Made by a program: the position numbers and the translations under genes. The notes below the pieces were generated by a model. That model searched no databases. It saw only the letters and a program-made list of their open reading frames with translations, and was not told the origin of the DNA. This document shows, in pieces, positions 12,685-23,523 of a DNA stretch of 64,000 nucleotides; positions within the stretch are counted from its first letter, which is position 1; each line of letters starts with the position of its first letter. The DNA comes from Pyrenopolyporus hunteri (Eukaryota > Ascomycota > Sordariomycetes > Xylariales > Hypoxylaceae): positions 806,001 through 870,000 of the forward strand of contig CADCXC010000043.1 in the NCBI GenBank assembly GCA_902806595.1, read 5' to 3'.

Positions 12685-13095
12685 ATGCCTCACCCCGAAC
12701 CATCTCAGCCGGTCCACCTCGCCAAGGCCGCTGCTGTCCAGCCGTCTGGTCCGCAGACGGAAGGGATGATACGGTCTTACGCGATTATCGGCAAATGTAA
12801 CGGCATTTGTGCCACGAGCATGCTGGGGAAGCCGCATACGGCTTCGGCGGTCCACCACCATGGAGAGCAGGACACTATAATCTACGCCGTCAAAGGACGC
12901 GGTAGTGTCGTTAGCGAAGGCGGGTCGAAGAGGATCGATCTGGAACCGGGTGACTTTGCGCTGGTCCCTGCGTATATGGAGCATCAGGAGATCAACGACC
13001 ACGACGAGGATGTCGTCTGGACAATCGTGCGTAGCGGGAAGATCCCCGAAGTCATAAACCTCACCGGTTGGGACGGAGAACCTGTTAAGGCTTAG
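12685..13095 (+). CDS. Small single-domain cupin protein
   Basis: A 136-residue beta-barrel metal-binding cupin of unknown substrate. Motif 1 is HHHGEQD at residues 57-63 with G72, and motif 2 is EPGDFALVPAYMEHQEIN at 87-104. Three histidines and a glutamate are placed to hold one metal ion. The frame is open upstream to 12535 but begins there with TTG. The ATG at 12685 is preferred because its context CACCATGCC is a good fungal start and the upstream part looks like a pyrimidine-rich leader. There is no signal peptide, so it is probably cytosolic. Relatives include isomerases, dioxygenases and storage-like proteins, so function cannot be assigned from the fold alone. It is convergent with the coactosin gene, with 268 bp between stop codons. 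Confidence 0.88.
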   Translation: MPHPEPSQPVHLAKAAAVQPSGPQTEGMIRSYAIIGKCNGICATSMLGKPHTASAVHHHGEQDTIIYAVKGRGSVVSEGGSKRIDLEPGDFALVPAYMEHQEINDHDEDVVWTIVRSGKIPEVINLTGWDGEPVKA

Positions 13096-13363
13096 GTTCT
13101 TTACTGACGGACTTCGAGTAGCGTACATCTCAGCAAACGATGCCCGGCGAAAAAAAGAGAAAGAAAAAAGGGATCTTGATTGCTTCGTTTTTCTATTTTG
13201 ATTATGTTATATATGCGATCGAGAAAAACAAGGGGTGCCACATCACCGAACAATCGCTTCTCAAACCTACTTCCCCCCCGCTCCCTTTCCCTGGAAAACC
13301 CTTGACTTAGCACTGTGTTCTCCCGCTGGTCTATACTTTTTTTCTCACCCTCCCCTATTCTTT

Positions 13364-13804
13364 TCAGCCTCGCCCGCCGTTGTAATCAGCGCCGCCCGCT
13401 CTCCGTAACCTAGCCACAATGTCCTTCTCGTCGAGATCCCCGCGGTCGCGAGCGTCGACCTGGATGCTGTGATGGCTGAGGACCTTCTTGACGTTGCCGC
13501 TCTCGATGGACACGCGGGCCTTCCGCATGACCTTGACGCCCTCGCCGATCCACACGATGAGCACGAACTTGACCCGCGTGCTTTCCGAGTCGTTGTTGTA
13601 TTCCAGCCGCACGTACGCGTACTGGGCCTGCCCGTCGTCCAGCTTCGACACGAGCTCCGATAGACCCCCGCTTCCCGTCCCCGAGAGCACCAACTTGTCG
13701 CCGACGGCACCCGCGTACGAGAGCAGCAACCAATTCGTCGCGTCCTTGTCCGAGCGCACCGCGTCGTACGCCGCTAGGATCTCGGGGGCGTCGACACCGG
13801 ACAT
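13364..13804 (-). CDS. Coactosin-like ADF/cofilin-domain actin-binding protein
   Basis: A single ADF-H domain of 146 residues with no intron seen. It begins MSGVDAPEILAAYDAVRS and contains NWLLLSYAG, a glycine-rich turn, AYVRLEYNNDSESTRVKFV, VWIGEGVKVMRKARVS and VKKVLSHHSIQVDARD, in the order expected for coactosin/Cotl1 proteins. These bind F-actin rather than sever it. Length is right for the family (about 140-150 residues). The ATG at 13804 is the only in-frame start. Two other frames are long and open here (on both strands), a by-product of high GC. The role is inferred from the family: cortical actin dynamics in hyphae. Confidence 0.9.
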   Translation of the reverse strand: MSGVDAPEILAAYDAVRSDKDATNWLLLSYAGAVGDKLVLSGTGSGGLSELVSKLDDGQAQYAYVRLEYNNDSESTRVKFVLIVWIGEGVKVMRKARVSIESGNVKKVLSHHSIQVDARDRGDLDEKDIVARLRRAGGADYNGGRG

Positions 13805-14690
13805 CTTGCGTTTCTTCCGGGAAGGGGTTAGTTAACCGTGGGTGGAGGAAGGGGGTTCGTCGATCCGAGAAAGGCTCGTTCGTTTCGTTCGTGACTATAA
13901 CATATGGGGGAGACTGATGAAGTCGATGATTGTGATGTAGGGTTATTTTTGCTGTCGGATTCCGGAAATCCCAACTACTATGTACATAGGGGGTCTAGTT
14001 CTAAAGACTGGGACTGGGTTGGCCGGGTTGACACTCCGGAAGGAGAAAAAGATGCTGGACCCTTTTGACGCTGATTTCAGAAGTACCTAGGTACCGCATT
14101 AGCATAGTGCCTATGGAAATCTTACGTTGGCCCCGTCGACGGCCCGTCAGACCCGGTCCCGTCAGCTGTAGACTCGTCCATTTTTTACCCCTATTTCTTT
14201 CATTTGCCAAGAGCAAGATCTTTGTCCCCTGTGATGGTCTATCGTAAGGGTTTTATTTAGGATAACCTACCCCCCCGTATAAGGGTTATAAAGGCTTCGT
14301 GAAACACGTCTCGTCAGTGCTTTCCAAGAGTTTTGTGCGGACTGTACAGTTTCCGCCACGGAACTTAACCTATTACATGCCCTTGCCAAATATTAGCGTG
14401 GAGAAATAAAATAAATAAAATGTTAACAAACGAAAGAGCGTAGGTACCGAGGTAGGTAGGTAGGGTCGGTTCATGCTCAGTCTAAATCACAATGCGTTTG
14501 GATTATGTACCTTGTCGGGGCCTCCAAACAGTAACGGAATATAACTTCTCAATTTATAGTTATAGCGTAATTCTAAACACGCAACAATCTACACGTAATG
14601 GCCTATTGCCGAGGTGTCTCTGGCTGCCTGCTTTGGGCGGGTACCTGTGTGGTTACAGAAACAAATTATTCGTCGTGTCGATCCTACTGC
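13805..14690. other. Intergenic region, coactosin to F-box gene
   Basis: No gene seen. It holds the 5' flank of the coactosin gene and the 3' flank of the F-box gene, with TAGGTACC-type motifs near 14083 and 14443-14464. Confidence 0.5.
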
Positions 14691-15701
14691 TTACCTGACG
14701 ATGCCGACATAAGTGGCCCATTCATCATACCAATCGAAACGGGATCCTCCTCCCTCCCCGAAATAAGTGTACCACTGAGACCTTGGTGGACGATATGAGG
14801 AGTACCGAAAGAACAAATATCGGGCGTCGTAAAAGCAATTTTCGAACCGCGCACGACGTACGATCTCCGACCTCAAGGCGATTCTCAGACCTTGCTCCGC
14901 AGAGGGGTTATTGGATTCCAGGCGCCAAGGAGAGGCCCTGCTTTCCACGTCCCTACGTGCCATATCCATGAGGTATTCTGCAATGCGCAGCTCTCGTACT
15001 AATAGGCCGCCGACGATGTGAGCCCAGGACATAGTAAATTCCGGTTTTTCAGGGTCCAACTTGAAAGTTCCGGGGGGTAGGAACGGGAATTCGTGGGAGA
15101 TACCTGAGTGAGTGACATAGGGTTTCGGACAATCTTCTTTTTCTCTAACGTCTTCCTCGTCAGTAGTGAAGTCCTCATATTCCTCTTTACGCGAAATGTG
15201 GCACAGAAACTTTGAAGGCCAACGTTGAAAGTGATGCGAGAACGCGCAGACGCCTTCGGCAGAACGTGGCGAAATTTCCTTACCGTGGAGCGACACGATG
15301 GTAGGATTTTCAAGGTCGCCCAAGGAAATTTGCGTTTTATCCTCGGAAAACGAGTGAAATCTTAGGGGCCATGTGGCGGCACTCGTTTTCCAACCCATAT
15401 TCGTCTCACCTGTCTCCGTAGAACGAGGATACCCACTTACCAAGGTCAAGTATCGTAATCGCATATTGAAGCGCAGATCAGCGGCGAATCGACTTCTGAA
15501 CACGAACTCTACAGCTTCCTTGAAGCTTCGAGACACAGGGCGACAAGTGAAAAAGGCCTTTCGAAGATCTTGGTATGACAATTGGCTCATGATCATGCCT
15601 CGAAGCTCGAGAGGGAGGTTGTCCCAGCCTTTGCTCGTTGCTTTGTTCTCGGTAGCATCGGTACCAGCTCTGTTGGTAAGGTTGGCGTTATTTGTAGCCA
15701 T
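14691..15701 (-). CDS. F-box domain protein of unknown target
   Basis: Intronless, 336 residues. An F-box-like motif lies at about residues 25-66 (WDNLPLELRGMIMSQLSYQD, then LRKAFFTCRPVSRSF), which would bind Skp1 and bring a substrate to an SCF ubiquitin ligase. The rest (SRFAADLRFNMRLRYL, an acidic DEEDVREKED stretch, and a C-terminal part rich in Trp, Tyr and Arg) matches no repeat such as LRR or WD40 that I can recognise. It looks like one of the many lineage-specific fungal F-box proteins. The frame opens upstream to 15770 but only with TTG, so the ATG at 15701 (MATNNANL) is chosen. No partner is suggested by the neighbours. Confidence 0.75.
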   Translation of the reverse strand: MATNNANLTNRAGTDATENKATSKGWDNLPLELRGMIMSQLSYQDLRKAFFTCRPVSRSFKEAVEFVFRSRFAADLRFNMRLRYLTLVSGYPRSTETGETNMGWKTSAATWPLRFHSFSEDKTQISLGDLENPTIVSLHGKEISPRSAEGVCAFSHHFQRWPSKFLCHISRKEEYEDFTTDEEDVREKEDCPKPYVTHSGISHEFPFLPPGTFKLDPEKPEFTMSWAHIVGGLLVRELRIAEYLMDMARRDVESRASPWRLESNNPSAEQGLRIALRSEIVRRARFENCFYDARYLFFRYSSYRPPRSQWYTYFGEGGGSRFDWYDEWATYVGIVR

Positions 15702-16370
15702 CGCGGCCCGTCCACGGTTGACAAAGAGAGTCTTCGATCCAGCTAAGGTACGGTTGATATACGTAAACAAGCCCTCGAGTTTAGATTTGTGCTACTATTA
15801 ATACCTACCTATACCAGAGCGGGTCTCGGGGGTGCTAAGAACCTACCTGGGTATGCATCTGATGTATTGGTAAGGGCAAGGAAAATATTTCTGGGGTAGT
15901 TCTCCCGTGAATGTCTTATATTGTGGGAAGTCCTCTGAGTCTTATCACTCCTGTGGACTTCGCTGATCGACATCACCGGGACAATTTCTTTTGAATACCT
16001 AGGTATGTGCGTACGACAAATGACTGTGTACGGCGCAACAATAACATTGTTTCCTCACAAGACTTATGCCTACCTATGTTAGGCCTCATAACAGTATTAG
16101 TAAGATGGTGATTTCCTTTTCCTCGCCATTTCCTTGTTTTTCAGGTCCAGCACGGTTTTATGGCGCGTCCCCATGACTAAGTCTTACACGCTCGACCGCC
16201 CAAACCGGTGCGACGCGATACAAATTACGTCGGAAAGCTGCAATGTTCTTGACTCCTAGAGTTCGCAAATTTGTCTAATAAATAACCGAGTAACATTAGG
16301 TACCTGGTAGGTAGGTGGCTGCAACATATGACCGATTAACCTGGCTTTGGGGCCCATTTGCTCGCTTTAC
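15702..16370. other. Intergenic region, F-box to GH78 gene
   Basis: No gene seen. It contains the F-box gene 5' flank and the GH78 3' flank, with scattered TAGGTA motifs near 15803, 15999 and 16300-16315. Confidence 0.5.
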
Positions 16371-19300
16371 TCAGCTCGCACGTGAAAAGTTAGTATCGGA
16401 AATAGTGTGGCTTCCGCTTCCTACTAGATAAGAGCTTTTATCGCCGGGTAGGGTCACCTCTGCGTTCATGTTTGGCGGAACTTCCAGCAGCAAGTGAAAC
16501 CCGGTATCGTTGACGTTCCACTCCGTCGAGATCATGCCGTACGGGCTCAGATAGCTGGTCTTGGCCCATGTCAGGTCCCCGCCGGGAATTATATTGACCT
16601 TGGTTGTCTTCCATCCTGGCTTAGCCGGTGCTAGGCCCCCTATCACCTGGTGAATCCAGTTGGCCACGGAGCCGAACGAGTAATGATTGAAGGATAGCAT
16701 GTCAGACTGATGAAGCGAGCCGTCCGGAAGGAGGCTGTCCCACCGCTCCCAGGTCGTTGTCGCGCCCATTTTTACCTGATAGAGCCATGAAGGTACGGTC
16801 GTCTGCAGGAGCATCTTGTAGAATGTGTCGGTTAGGTTGTATTTGGTCAAAGCGAGACCTAGTAGATGTGTCCCCGCAAACCCTGTGCCCACTAGGTATT
16901 TATTATTCGCGATAATTTCTTGGAGTCGACCGGCAGCTCCTTTAGCTTGGTCGTCGTTCTCAAAGATGTCGAAGTATAGCGGTAACACCAAACCTGTCTG
17001 CGTCTCGTTGGCGACGGTTGCGTCGGAGTTCACCCAGGCTTTCCTGAAAGCAACTTTCAGGTCGGCTGCCCATTCTTCGTAACGGACCTTGTCGTCTTCA
17101 AGACCCAATTCCGAAGCCATCTCCCCGACTATTCCAGTTACGTAAACGAGGTATGCGTCAGCGACGTAGGCTGAGCTCGTCGTAGCTCGTCCCGCGTCGT
17201 TTGCGGGGGCGAGGGGGTCGAGCCAGTCTCCTAGTTGAAAACTTGAGCGGCTCCATAGGCCGGCTGTATTTCTTGGTATTCCGTCGTCGAGCCACGCCTT
17301 TGCTGCAACGTATTGATCTCGCAAGGCCACGAGGTCTCCGGAAGCACGGTATGTGCTGATTGCGTTGGCCACTACGGCGTCTCCCCAGACTGCGGTTGCT
17401 ACCACGGGGCCCGCTGCGGCGACTTGTGGAATTACTAACGGAAGTGCGCCTAGGCCAATAGTATTAGTGATAAACTCGTTCGAGTTCTAAATGCTAGGGT
17501 GTTGGTAGACTTGCGGCCCCGTTATCTAAGAAGCTCTCTTCAGCTCTTCGTAGTGCCCCTCAAAGCCTCCGTTATGTATAAAGGAAATTCCTAATTGGAC
17601 GTGGGAGAAAAAGCTTGAATGTGGTCAACTAACCATTTACTTGTTCCGATCGGAGATCTTTTAACCAACCTCTCCACTGCGATAATAAGAGTTAGTAGCT
17701 CGTCCCCTGAAGCATTAATCTAGGGTATGGTCATGTTTTAAGGAGAGACACGGCCCCTTAAGTATCTTAACTGGGGCGCTTTGAAAATATAGGGCCTGTG
17801 AGAAAGGGGCAATTAAGCAGGTTATAAGATACGTACGAAGCCGGAGGTATCGTAGAGAAAATTAGCCGTCGGAGCGAACGCATGGCTATCTCCCGTCCAC
17901 CCAAGCCTCTCATCCCTTTGGGGGCAATCCGTGGGTACGGACATAAAATTTCCTTTCATAGACCATCGTATGTTATTGTGTAATTTACTGATTGACGAAT
18001 CTGAGCACTCAAAGAAGCCTGTTTTTTCCATATCTGAGTGCACAACAACCGCAGTTATCGTACTCTCGTCCATTGGGGTTACGTCAAGCGGCCAACCCTC
18101 GATCATGGCGTATCTGAAACCGTGGTAAGTAAAAGTCGGCTCCCAGACCTGGACACCTTTGCCAGAGAGTGTGTAGTGATCCGTCTGACGGGCATTTCTC
18201 AAAGGCCGAGTGGCCACTTCTCCGTTCTCGAGAACTTACTACAATCAGCATCTGCCCGCCTAGGTATTGAATGGGTAGATAGGTAGTTTTATAATATATG
18301 TTATTGTAATGACCCTAAAGAGAATTCTTACCTTCGGTATGAACTAATTTAATTGTCGTCCCCTCGGGACCTGCTACTCGGAGTCGAAGCCATCCCACAA
18401 GGTTCTGCCCGAAGTCAAGAATGGTTTTTCCTGAGGGGCTCGTGATGATTTCTTGTAATTTGACCTCTTCAATGCGCCGGATAGGCGGCCCATCAGGGGC
18501 AGCTAATCTATCGTACGGCGCCTTGAGCTCTTTCACACCGATCCATTCTGCGGCGTCTGGTGCACGAAAGCCAGGGACCGACCATCCGGCCTGCTCAAGT
18601 CTCGAGTCATATACTTCGCCGTCGTAAATTTCAGATGTGATTATTGGTCCCGTGCTTGCCGCCCAGGAGATATCTGTTGGAACCAGTTCTTTCGTTCCAT
18701 CTGGCGAGGTGATAACCAATAACGCCATGGCCCCTAGGGTATCGCCCCAGTTGTTGCGGCTGCCCGCCCCGAATCCAAGCCGTCCGGCGTACCAGCCCTC
18801 ACCGACTTGGATACCGAGGACATTATCGCCGGCGAGGAGTAGATCAGTCACATCATAGGTATCATAAACGATTCTGTGCGAGTAAGATTGCCATCCGGGA
18901 GCGAGGACGGCCGTGCCAACTCTTTTGCCATTGATGTGTGCTTCGTATAAGCCGTACGCGGTAATGTACAGCCGGGCTTTCTCTATATCTATATTACTCC
19001 CTACCGAGAACTCTTTGCGAAAGAGGGTTGGTTGATGAGGCGCATTCTTCTCAGTTACCTTATCTGCGGCTATCATCCGAGCTCCTGACCAGTCTTCTTG
19101 GCTCAAGGGACCGGTTTCAACACTGACGGCATCGGACCATGGGGTATCGGGCTGGTCACCTTCCCCGTACGCTCTCACACGGACGGTCACAGATTCCGTG
19201 GCGGCCAGAGCCACGGTGGGCCAAGGCATAAGAACCGAATCCGAAGAGTTATAGTTGAAGAGTTCGACTTGGGATAACCCGGTCCGGTTTTGCGCATGCC

Positions 19301-19442
19301 GAGAAATCTCAACAGCATATCCGGCTTGGGTCCAATTAGGAAAATGGCCGTCGAATCGCCACGATATCCTTGGGGCTGTCTCTCCAATGCCGAGAGCTAT
19401 TCGATGATGCTCGAAAGTTACCTGAGAGATTGTTACCGCCAT
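16371..19442 (-). CDS. Alpha-L-rhamnosidase, glycoside hydrolase family 78
   Basis: Hydrolyses terminal alpha-L-rhamnose from plant glycosides or pectin. Exons 18332..19442, 17837..18234, 17641..17676 and 16371..17486 give 886 residues in one frame. The N-terminus has the fibronectin-like and carbohydrate-binding parts (GETAPRISWRFDG; LYITAYGLYEAHINGKRVG; GEGWYAGRLG; DFGQNLVGWLRL). The first splice creates the conserved HTEVLENGEVATRPLRNA. Exon 2 carries DCPQRDERLGWTGD (residues 473-486), the acidic active-site motif of the family. Exon 3 is only 36 bases (WRGWLKDLRSEQ). The last exon holds the helical barrel, AVWGDA, ATTTWERWDS with the expected base glutamate, and the C-terminal beta domain. 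No signal peptide follows the ATG at 19442, which suggests an intracellular enzyme acting on imported glycosides. The junctions around exon 3 are the least certain part. Confidence 0.9.
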
Positions 19443-20045
19443 AGTGTCCTTCCCTCGTCGGATTGCTCGATGAAGTGGTTGGGGTTTACAAGAATCTTAG
19501 CAACCCGTTTATCAGGGTACCTACCTAGGTAGGCATTCTAGCCTGGCGAATACGAAAATAAACCGAGCTGCTTGGACATCATATCGACGTAGTGGCGCCA
19601 CCAAAACCATGATAATCGAGATCATTGGAGCGCTAAACCTGAGCTCTGGCTATATCGTATTAAGTCACCGATGTACGTTGTAGAATCTTGGCGTCCACCG
19701 GTGACTTTATCCAACCCCTCTCCTTTGGGCGCGCGTATTCTTGATATCGTCTAGATATGTCTGAGCCAACGCCCCCGCAAAGATCTGCGTTGGGGTAGGA
19801 GGACGGGGTCATGGGCGAGTTGGCACGGGGACTATGATATAAGTTCATGAGTCTTGAAGCGTGGTAATTAGGTAGATACCTATTTAGGTCCCTACCTAAG
19901 TCTCTTCCTATGGGTAGGGGTTATGTAGGTTGGTAGGCGGCTGTATTACCTGATGTCATGAGGCTTTTATGAGTATATCGCTGTCCGAGCCTCACCGGAA
20001 TGCAGCTTAAATTTGGCAAGAAGAATCCTGGTGATAGCAGAACAA
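19443..20045. other. Intergenic region upstream of GH78 gene
   Basis: No gene seen. TAGGTACC-type motifs sit near 19515-19531 and 19872-19898. It holds the GH78 promoter and the 3' flank of the broken membrane-protein gene. Confidence 0.5.
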
Positions 20046-20415
20046 TCAGGCCACCTCTAGTAATAAGCATAACCCAGTTGCGCCCAACATACCCCATTGC
20101 GGTCTCATTGGCCTCCCGGTCCTGTATGCGGCGACAGTCCCGCAGCTCACGACGATGCCGTTCGCAACTAGTGCCGCGATGCGGGTCGGTGCATAGATGC
20201 AGCACGACCCCGACGGCAAATCTGAGTAGCGCTCCTACGTAGCCGGCTTGCCTTGGCATGAGGTGACCGCCGAATAGTTCCGCCATCCACTTATTTTTCC
20301 CGGCGTAGTACTCGACTGAGGATTGGTTGGGGAACGGGATCCCGACGAAAGGCAACGCGGAAGCGATACAGAGCGTACCGAAAGCGGACGAGGCCAGATC
20401 AGACCACGTATACAT
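20046..20415 (-). pseudogene. Small multi-span membrane protein with a frameshift
   Basis: From the ATG at 20415 the frame encodes a hydrophobic first segment (FGTLCIASALPFVGIPF), a short loop (YYAGKNKWMAELFGGHL) and a second segment (GYVGALLRFAVGVVL). Near 20191-20205 the sensible protein moves to another frame, which continues IYAPTRIAALVANGIVVS and RTGRPMRPQWGMLGATGLCL before a stop at 20046. The original frame instead runs on as Arg/Cys/His-rich sequence to 19921. The two halves read together resemble fungal 3-4 span proteins of DoxX-like character, which I cannot name further. A one-base insertion or a sequencing error would explain it, and no intron fits. Confidence 0.5.
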
Positions 20416-21654
20416 GGCGAACGCGCGTTTAAAAGCCGTAAATGGTTTTTATGGGCGGGGTCACTTTCATAGGTATGGTGGTGTGTTTTTATTAGGTTCC
20501 AAGATCTTTCTAATGCTAATGTGACGTATCATGTGGATTTGAAAAGAGGAGAGGGATCCCGGATCCCAATGTCTGGGATAAAAGAAGCACGATTGAAAGA
20601 GGTAGCGGGGCTAGCTGCAAAATCCTTACGGGAAAAGACCCTTTAACCTGCAAGGGATTTTGCATTAGGCACCCATATGTATTCGATGAGTCTCTTCGAT
20701 AAGCTTCAGTAGGTAAAATAGCATCATCTATGCGACCTCGGATAGATTTCGTTTTCACGACGTTTTAGGCGGTGACCACGCCGCTTCAGGCAGTCAAGGA
20801 TCCACCCCATCCCGACGGAGAGCTTGAGCTTCGGATTTTGATTGGCAGAAACACGCCGAACCCAGCCATACCATCATCCGTACGGGGGCTTAAAAGTCCA
20901 CCAGGCTTAACCTTGTTGTTAAAACCGCAATATCGAATCGTAGGTAGTATCTGGGGGCCTCTATCGAAGGAAGGGGCCGTGTTAGCTCTAGTCCGCCCGA
21001 TCGGGTTATTATTCAATTCTCGATTACGAGATGTCCAGTAACATCGTCTTCAGCACGAGGGGAGGAGGGTTTGGAGAAGCCGTGCTTGCCGTGGCCTATG
21101 ATATAAAGCCTCCGACCTCTGTCGGGTATTACCCCTGACTCCCCGTATGTAGGCTGCTTATCCCGCAGAATCCATCGTTCATGCCGCACCGAACGGCCCA
21201 ATCAGACGAGCCGTCGATTCGCAGATAGGCATAGCTGAATTCGGATTGTTGGAAATGCTATAGCCATCGATTCTTAGGCGCGGTGATCTCGGGATACTAA
21301 ACGCTGATCTGGAATACTTCCGATCACAGGCATTGCGTATAGTGAACCAAGTATTCCTTAACATTCTAACACGCACGGTTCACGAATGAGGTATCATGTC
21401 ACTCGAACAGGGTGTTTGGAGGCCCTGCGAGCTCGGCTGGTGCAATATTAGGATGGTTAAGGTAGGCAGGGAAGTATGTAGGTACCTAGGTAGGTATGTA
21501 GGCGAGAAGGCGTGTAGCCGTGTTGACACCAAATCTAGGTATATAAGGGAGCGTATCCTGCTTGCCGAACGGAACCCTTGAGAAAGCTCTATACGCTTCA
21601 TCAATCTTGGTGGTAGATTCTTCAAGGTGGTTTCGCCACCGTAAGATCAGAAAT
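20416..21654. other. Intergenic region before the tannase-family gene
   Basis: No recognisable gene on either strand. Short frames at 20.8-21.4 kb show no family signature. A TAGGTACC cluster lies at 21476-21500. The missing signal-peptide exon of the esterase, if there is one, would be here. Confidence 0.45.
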
Positions 21655-23523
21655 ATGGCATTAAGCTCCCTCGTCGACGCTTGCATCCCCGACACTTTCT
21701 CTCCTACGCTCTTTGGCGCGGAGGTCCTCTCCGTCGAGGCATCTCTGGTCACGGATTATAACCTCGACCTCGACGGTCAATTAAGATTCACGGCCCCTTC
21801 CGTGAAGATTGAGAACGCTAGATTCTGCAACGTGACGGTAACCTATACTCACCCGGGATATGACGACGAGATACACGCTGAGGCATGGCTTCCCGTCGAC
21901 AACTGGAACGGACGCTTCCAGGCGGTCGGCGGCGGCGGCTTTGCTGCGGGACGTTTCTTCCTCTCCTACACGGTTCTGGCCGGTGCTATATACGACGGAT
22001 ACGCCGGGATTACCACCGATGCTGGCGTGAGTACCGAACAAGAACCGGCTTCTTGGGCCTTGCGGAGCCCGGGGAACGTGGATTGGAATAAGCTCCAAAC
22101 CTTTGCCTCGACTGCCCTGAATGATCAGGTATGCTTTATTCGATAACCCCGGGGTGAAAAAAAAAAAAAAAAAAAAGGGGGCTAACTAGCATGTAGGCGG
22201 TTATTGGAAAATCCCTTGTGGAAAGTTTCTACGGGAAACCACCTTCCTACTCCTACTGGAACGGGTGTTCTCAAGGGGGTCGGCAAGGACTCCAGCTCGC
22301 CCAGAGATACCCTACGGCGTTCGATGGGATCGTGGTGGGCGCACCGGCAATCTCCTGGACGGCTGGTATACTTAACACTTTCTGGCCGGAGCAGGTCATG
22401 CGCATGCTTGGGAACTACCCCCACTGGTGCGAGCTCGACGCTATAACGGCAGCGGTGATCTCGAGGTGCGACGCTCTAGATGGCGTGGTGGACGGCATCG
22501 TCGCCGACTTGGACGGTTGCAAGGAAAATTTTGACCCCTTCGACTTGGTAGGCACGGTGATCCCCTGCGCCGATGCGACGAGGCCGATCAGTCGAGAAGC
22601 GGCGACAGTAGCCGCGGCGGCGTGGGAAGGCATAGTGTCCGCGACCGGAGAGCACCTATGGCCAGGCGTTAGCATGGGCACAGACTTGACCTGCAACGCC
22701 CCTATGTCGGCCGGTCAGCTTTGCCTTGCGACCACGAACTGTACCGGGACCGAGGGGAGTTGTGTTATGGACGGCCACGCTAATATTTTTGGATCTGCTT
22801 GGATAGCTCTCTTCCTCGCCAAGGATCCGGATTTTGATCTCAACCATATCAGCTTGGAAGAGTTCTCGCGTTTGTTTCACGCTAGCAGGCAACAATACGG
22901 TTCCATAATCGACGCGGACGACCCGGATCTTTCCGAGTTCAAGAATGCGGGTGGGAAGCTCATAGCATTTCACGGATTGGTAGGTGATTGTGAAGTATTT
23001 CCGTTCCTCCGCTGGGTTTACACGTTGCTGACGGTGTTCGTTTCGAATGTACCAGGCTGATAATCTATTACCGCCTGGAGGCACCGAGCGGTACTATCGA
23101 GAGGTATCTAAGCGGGTCGACGGCGTCGAAGACTTCTTCCGCTATTACCCGATACCAGGCCTCGGACATTGTTTGGGCGGCCCTGGACAGCCGACATCCT
23201 TGTTCGAACAGATCCGGGCATGGGTCGAGAACGGGACCGCCCCCGAAAGTTCACCTGTCTCTTTCTCCGACTCGGAAGGCGTAACCCAGAATAGGATCAT
23301 CTGCCCGTGGCCGCAAAAGGCGCAGTTTAGTTCGAGTTGTGGAGATTCGTCGAAGGCGGACTGCTGGAGTTGTGTCGCTGTTCCGGCGAGTCGCGGAAAG
23401 GGTTGGAAAGGGGGGAAAGTAGTTGGCAAAGAGGAGAGTGCCGGTCCGGGGACAGATGATGGATATAGGACGACGCATACACCGCGTGCTCCGACGCCTG
23501 GCATCCGGCACGAGGAACTGTAA
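21655..23523 (+). CDS. Tannase/feruloyl-esterase family hydrolase
   Basis: An alpha/beta hydrolase that cleaves ester bonds of phenolic acids (gallate, ferulate) in plant material. Exons 21655..22128, 22197..22979 and 23056..23523, all phase 0, give 574 residues. Motifs in order: SLVDACIP, VTYTHPGYDDEIHAEAWLP, WNGRFQAVGGGGFA, AVIGKSLVESFYG, the nucleophile elbow YWNGCSQGGRQGL, the calcium-loop-like DALDGVVDGIVADLDGC, then FHGLADNLLPPGG with the catalytic Asp and IPGLGHCLGGPG with the catalytic His. Many Cys fit a disulphide-rich secreted enzyme, yet the ATG at 21655 gives no signal peptide and the upstream frame starts with TTG, so an upstream exon may be missing. The C-terminal 45 or so residues after CWSCV are low in complexity and atypical. 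Confidence 0.88.
22157..22176 (+). repeat. Poly(A) run of 20 inside esterase intron 1
   Basis: Homopolymer of about 20 A within the 68 bp intron 22129..22196, between donor GTATGC and acceptor CATGTAG. Homopolymers in such short introns are hypervariable. Confidence 0.8.

Noticed and set aside
13345..13835. Long alternative frames opposite and beside the coactosin gene
   Set aside because: Only the 13804-13364 frame gives a recognisable protein. The others are Arg/Pro-rich shadows of GC-rich codons.
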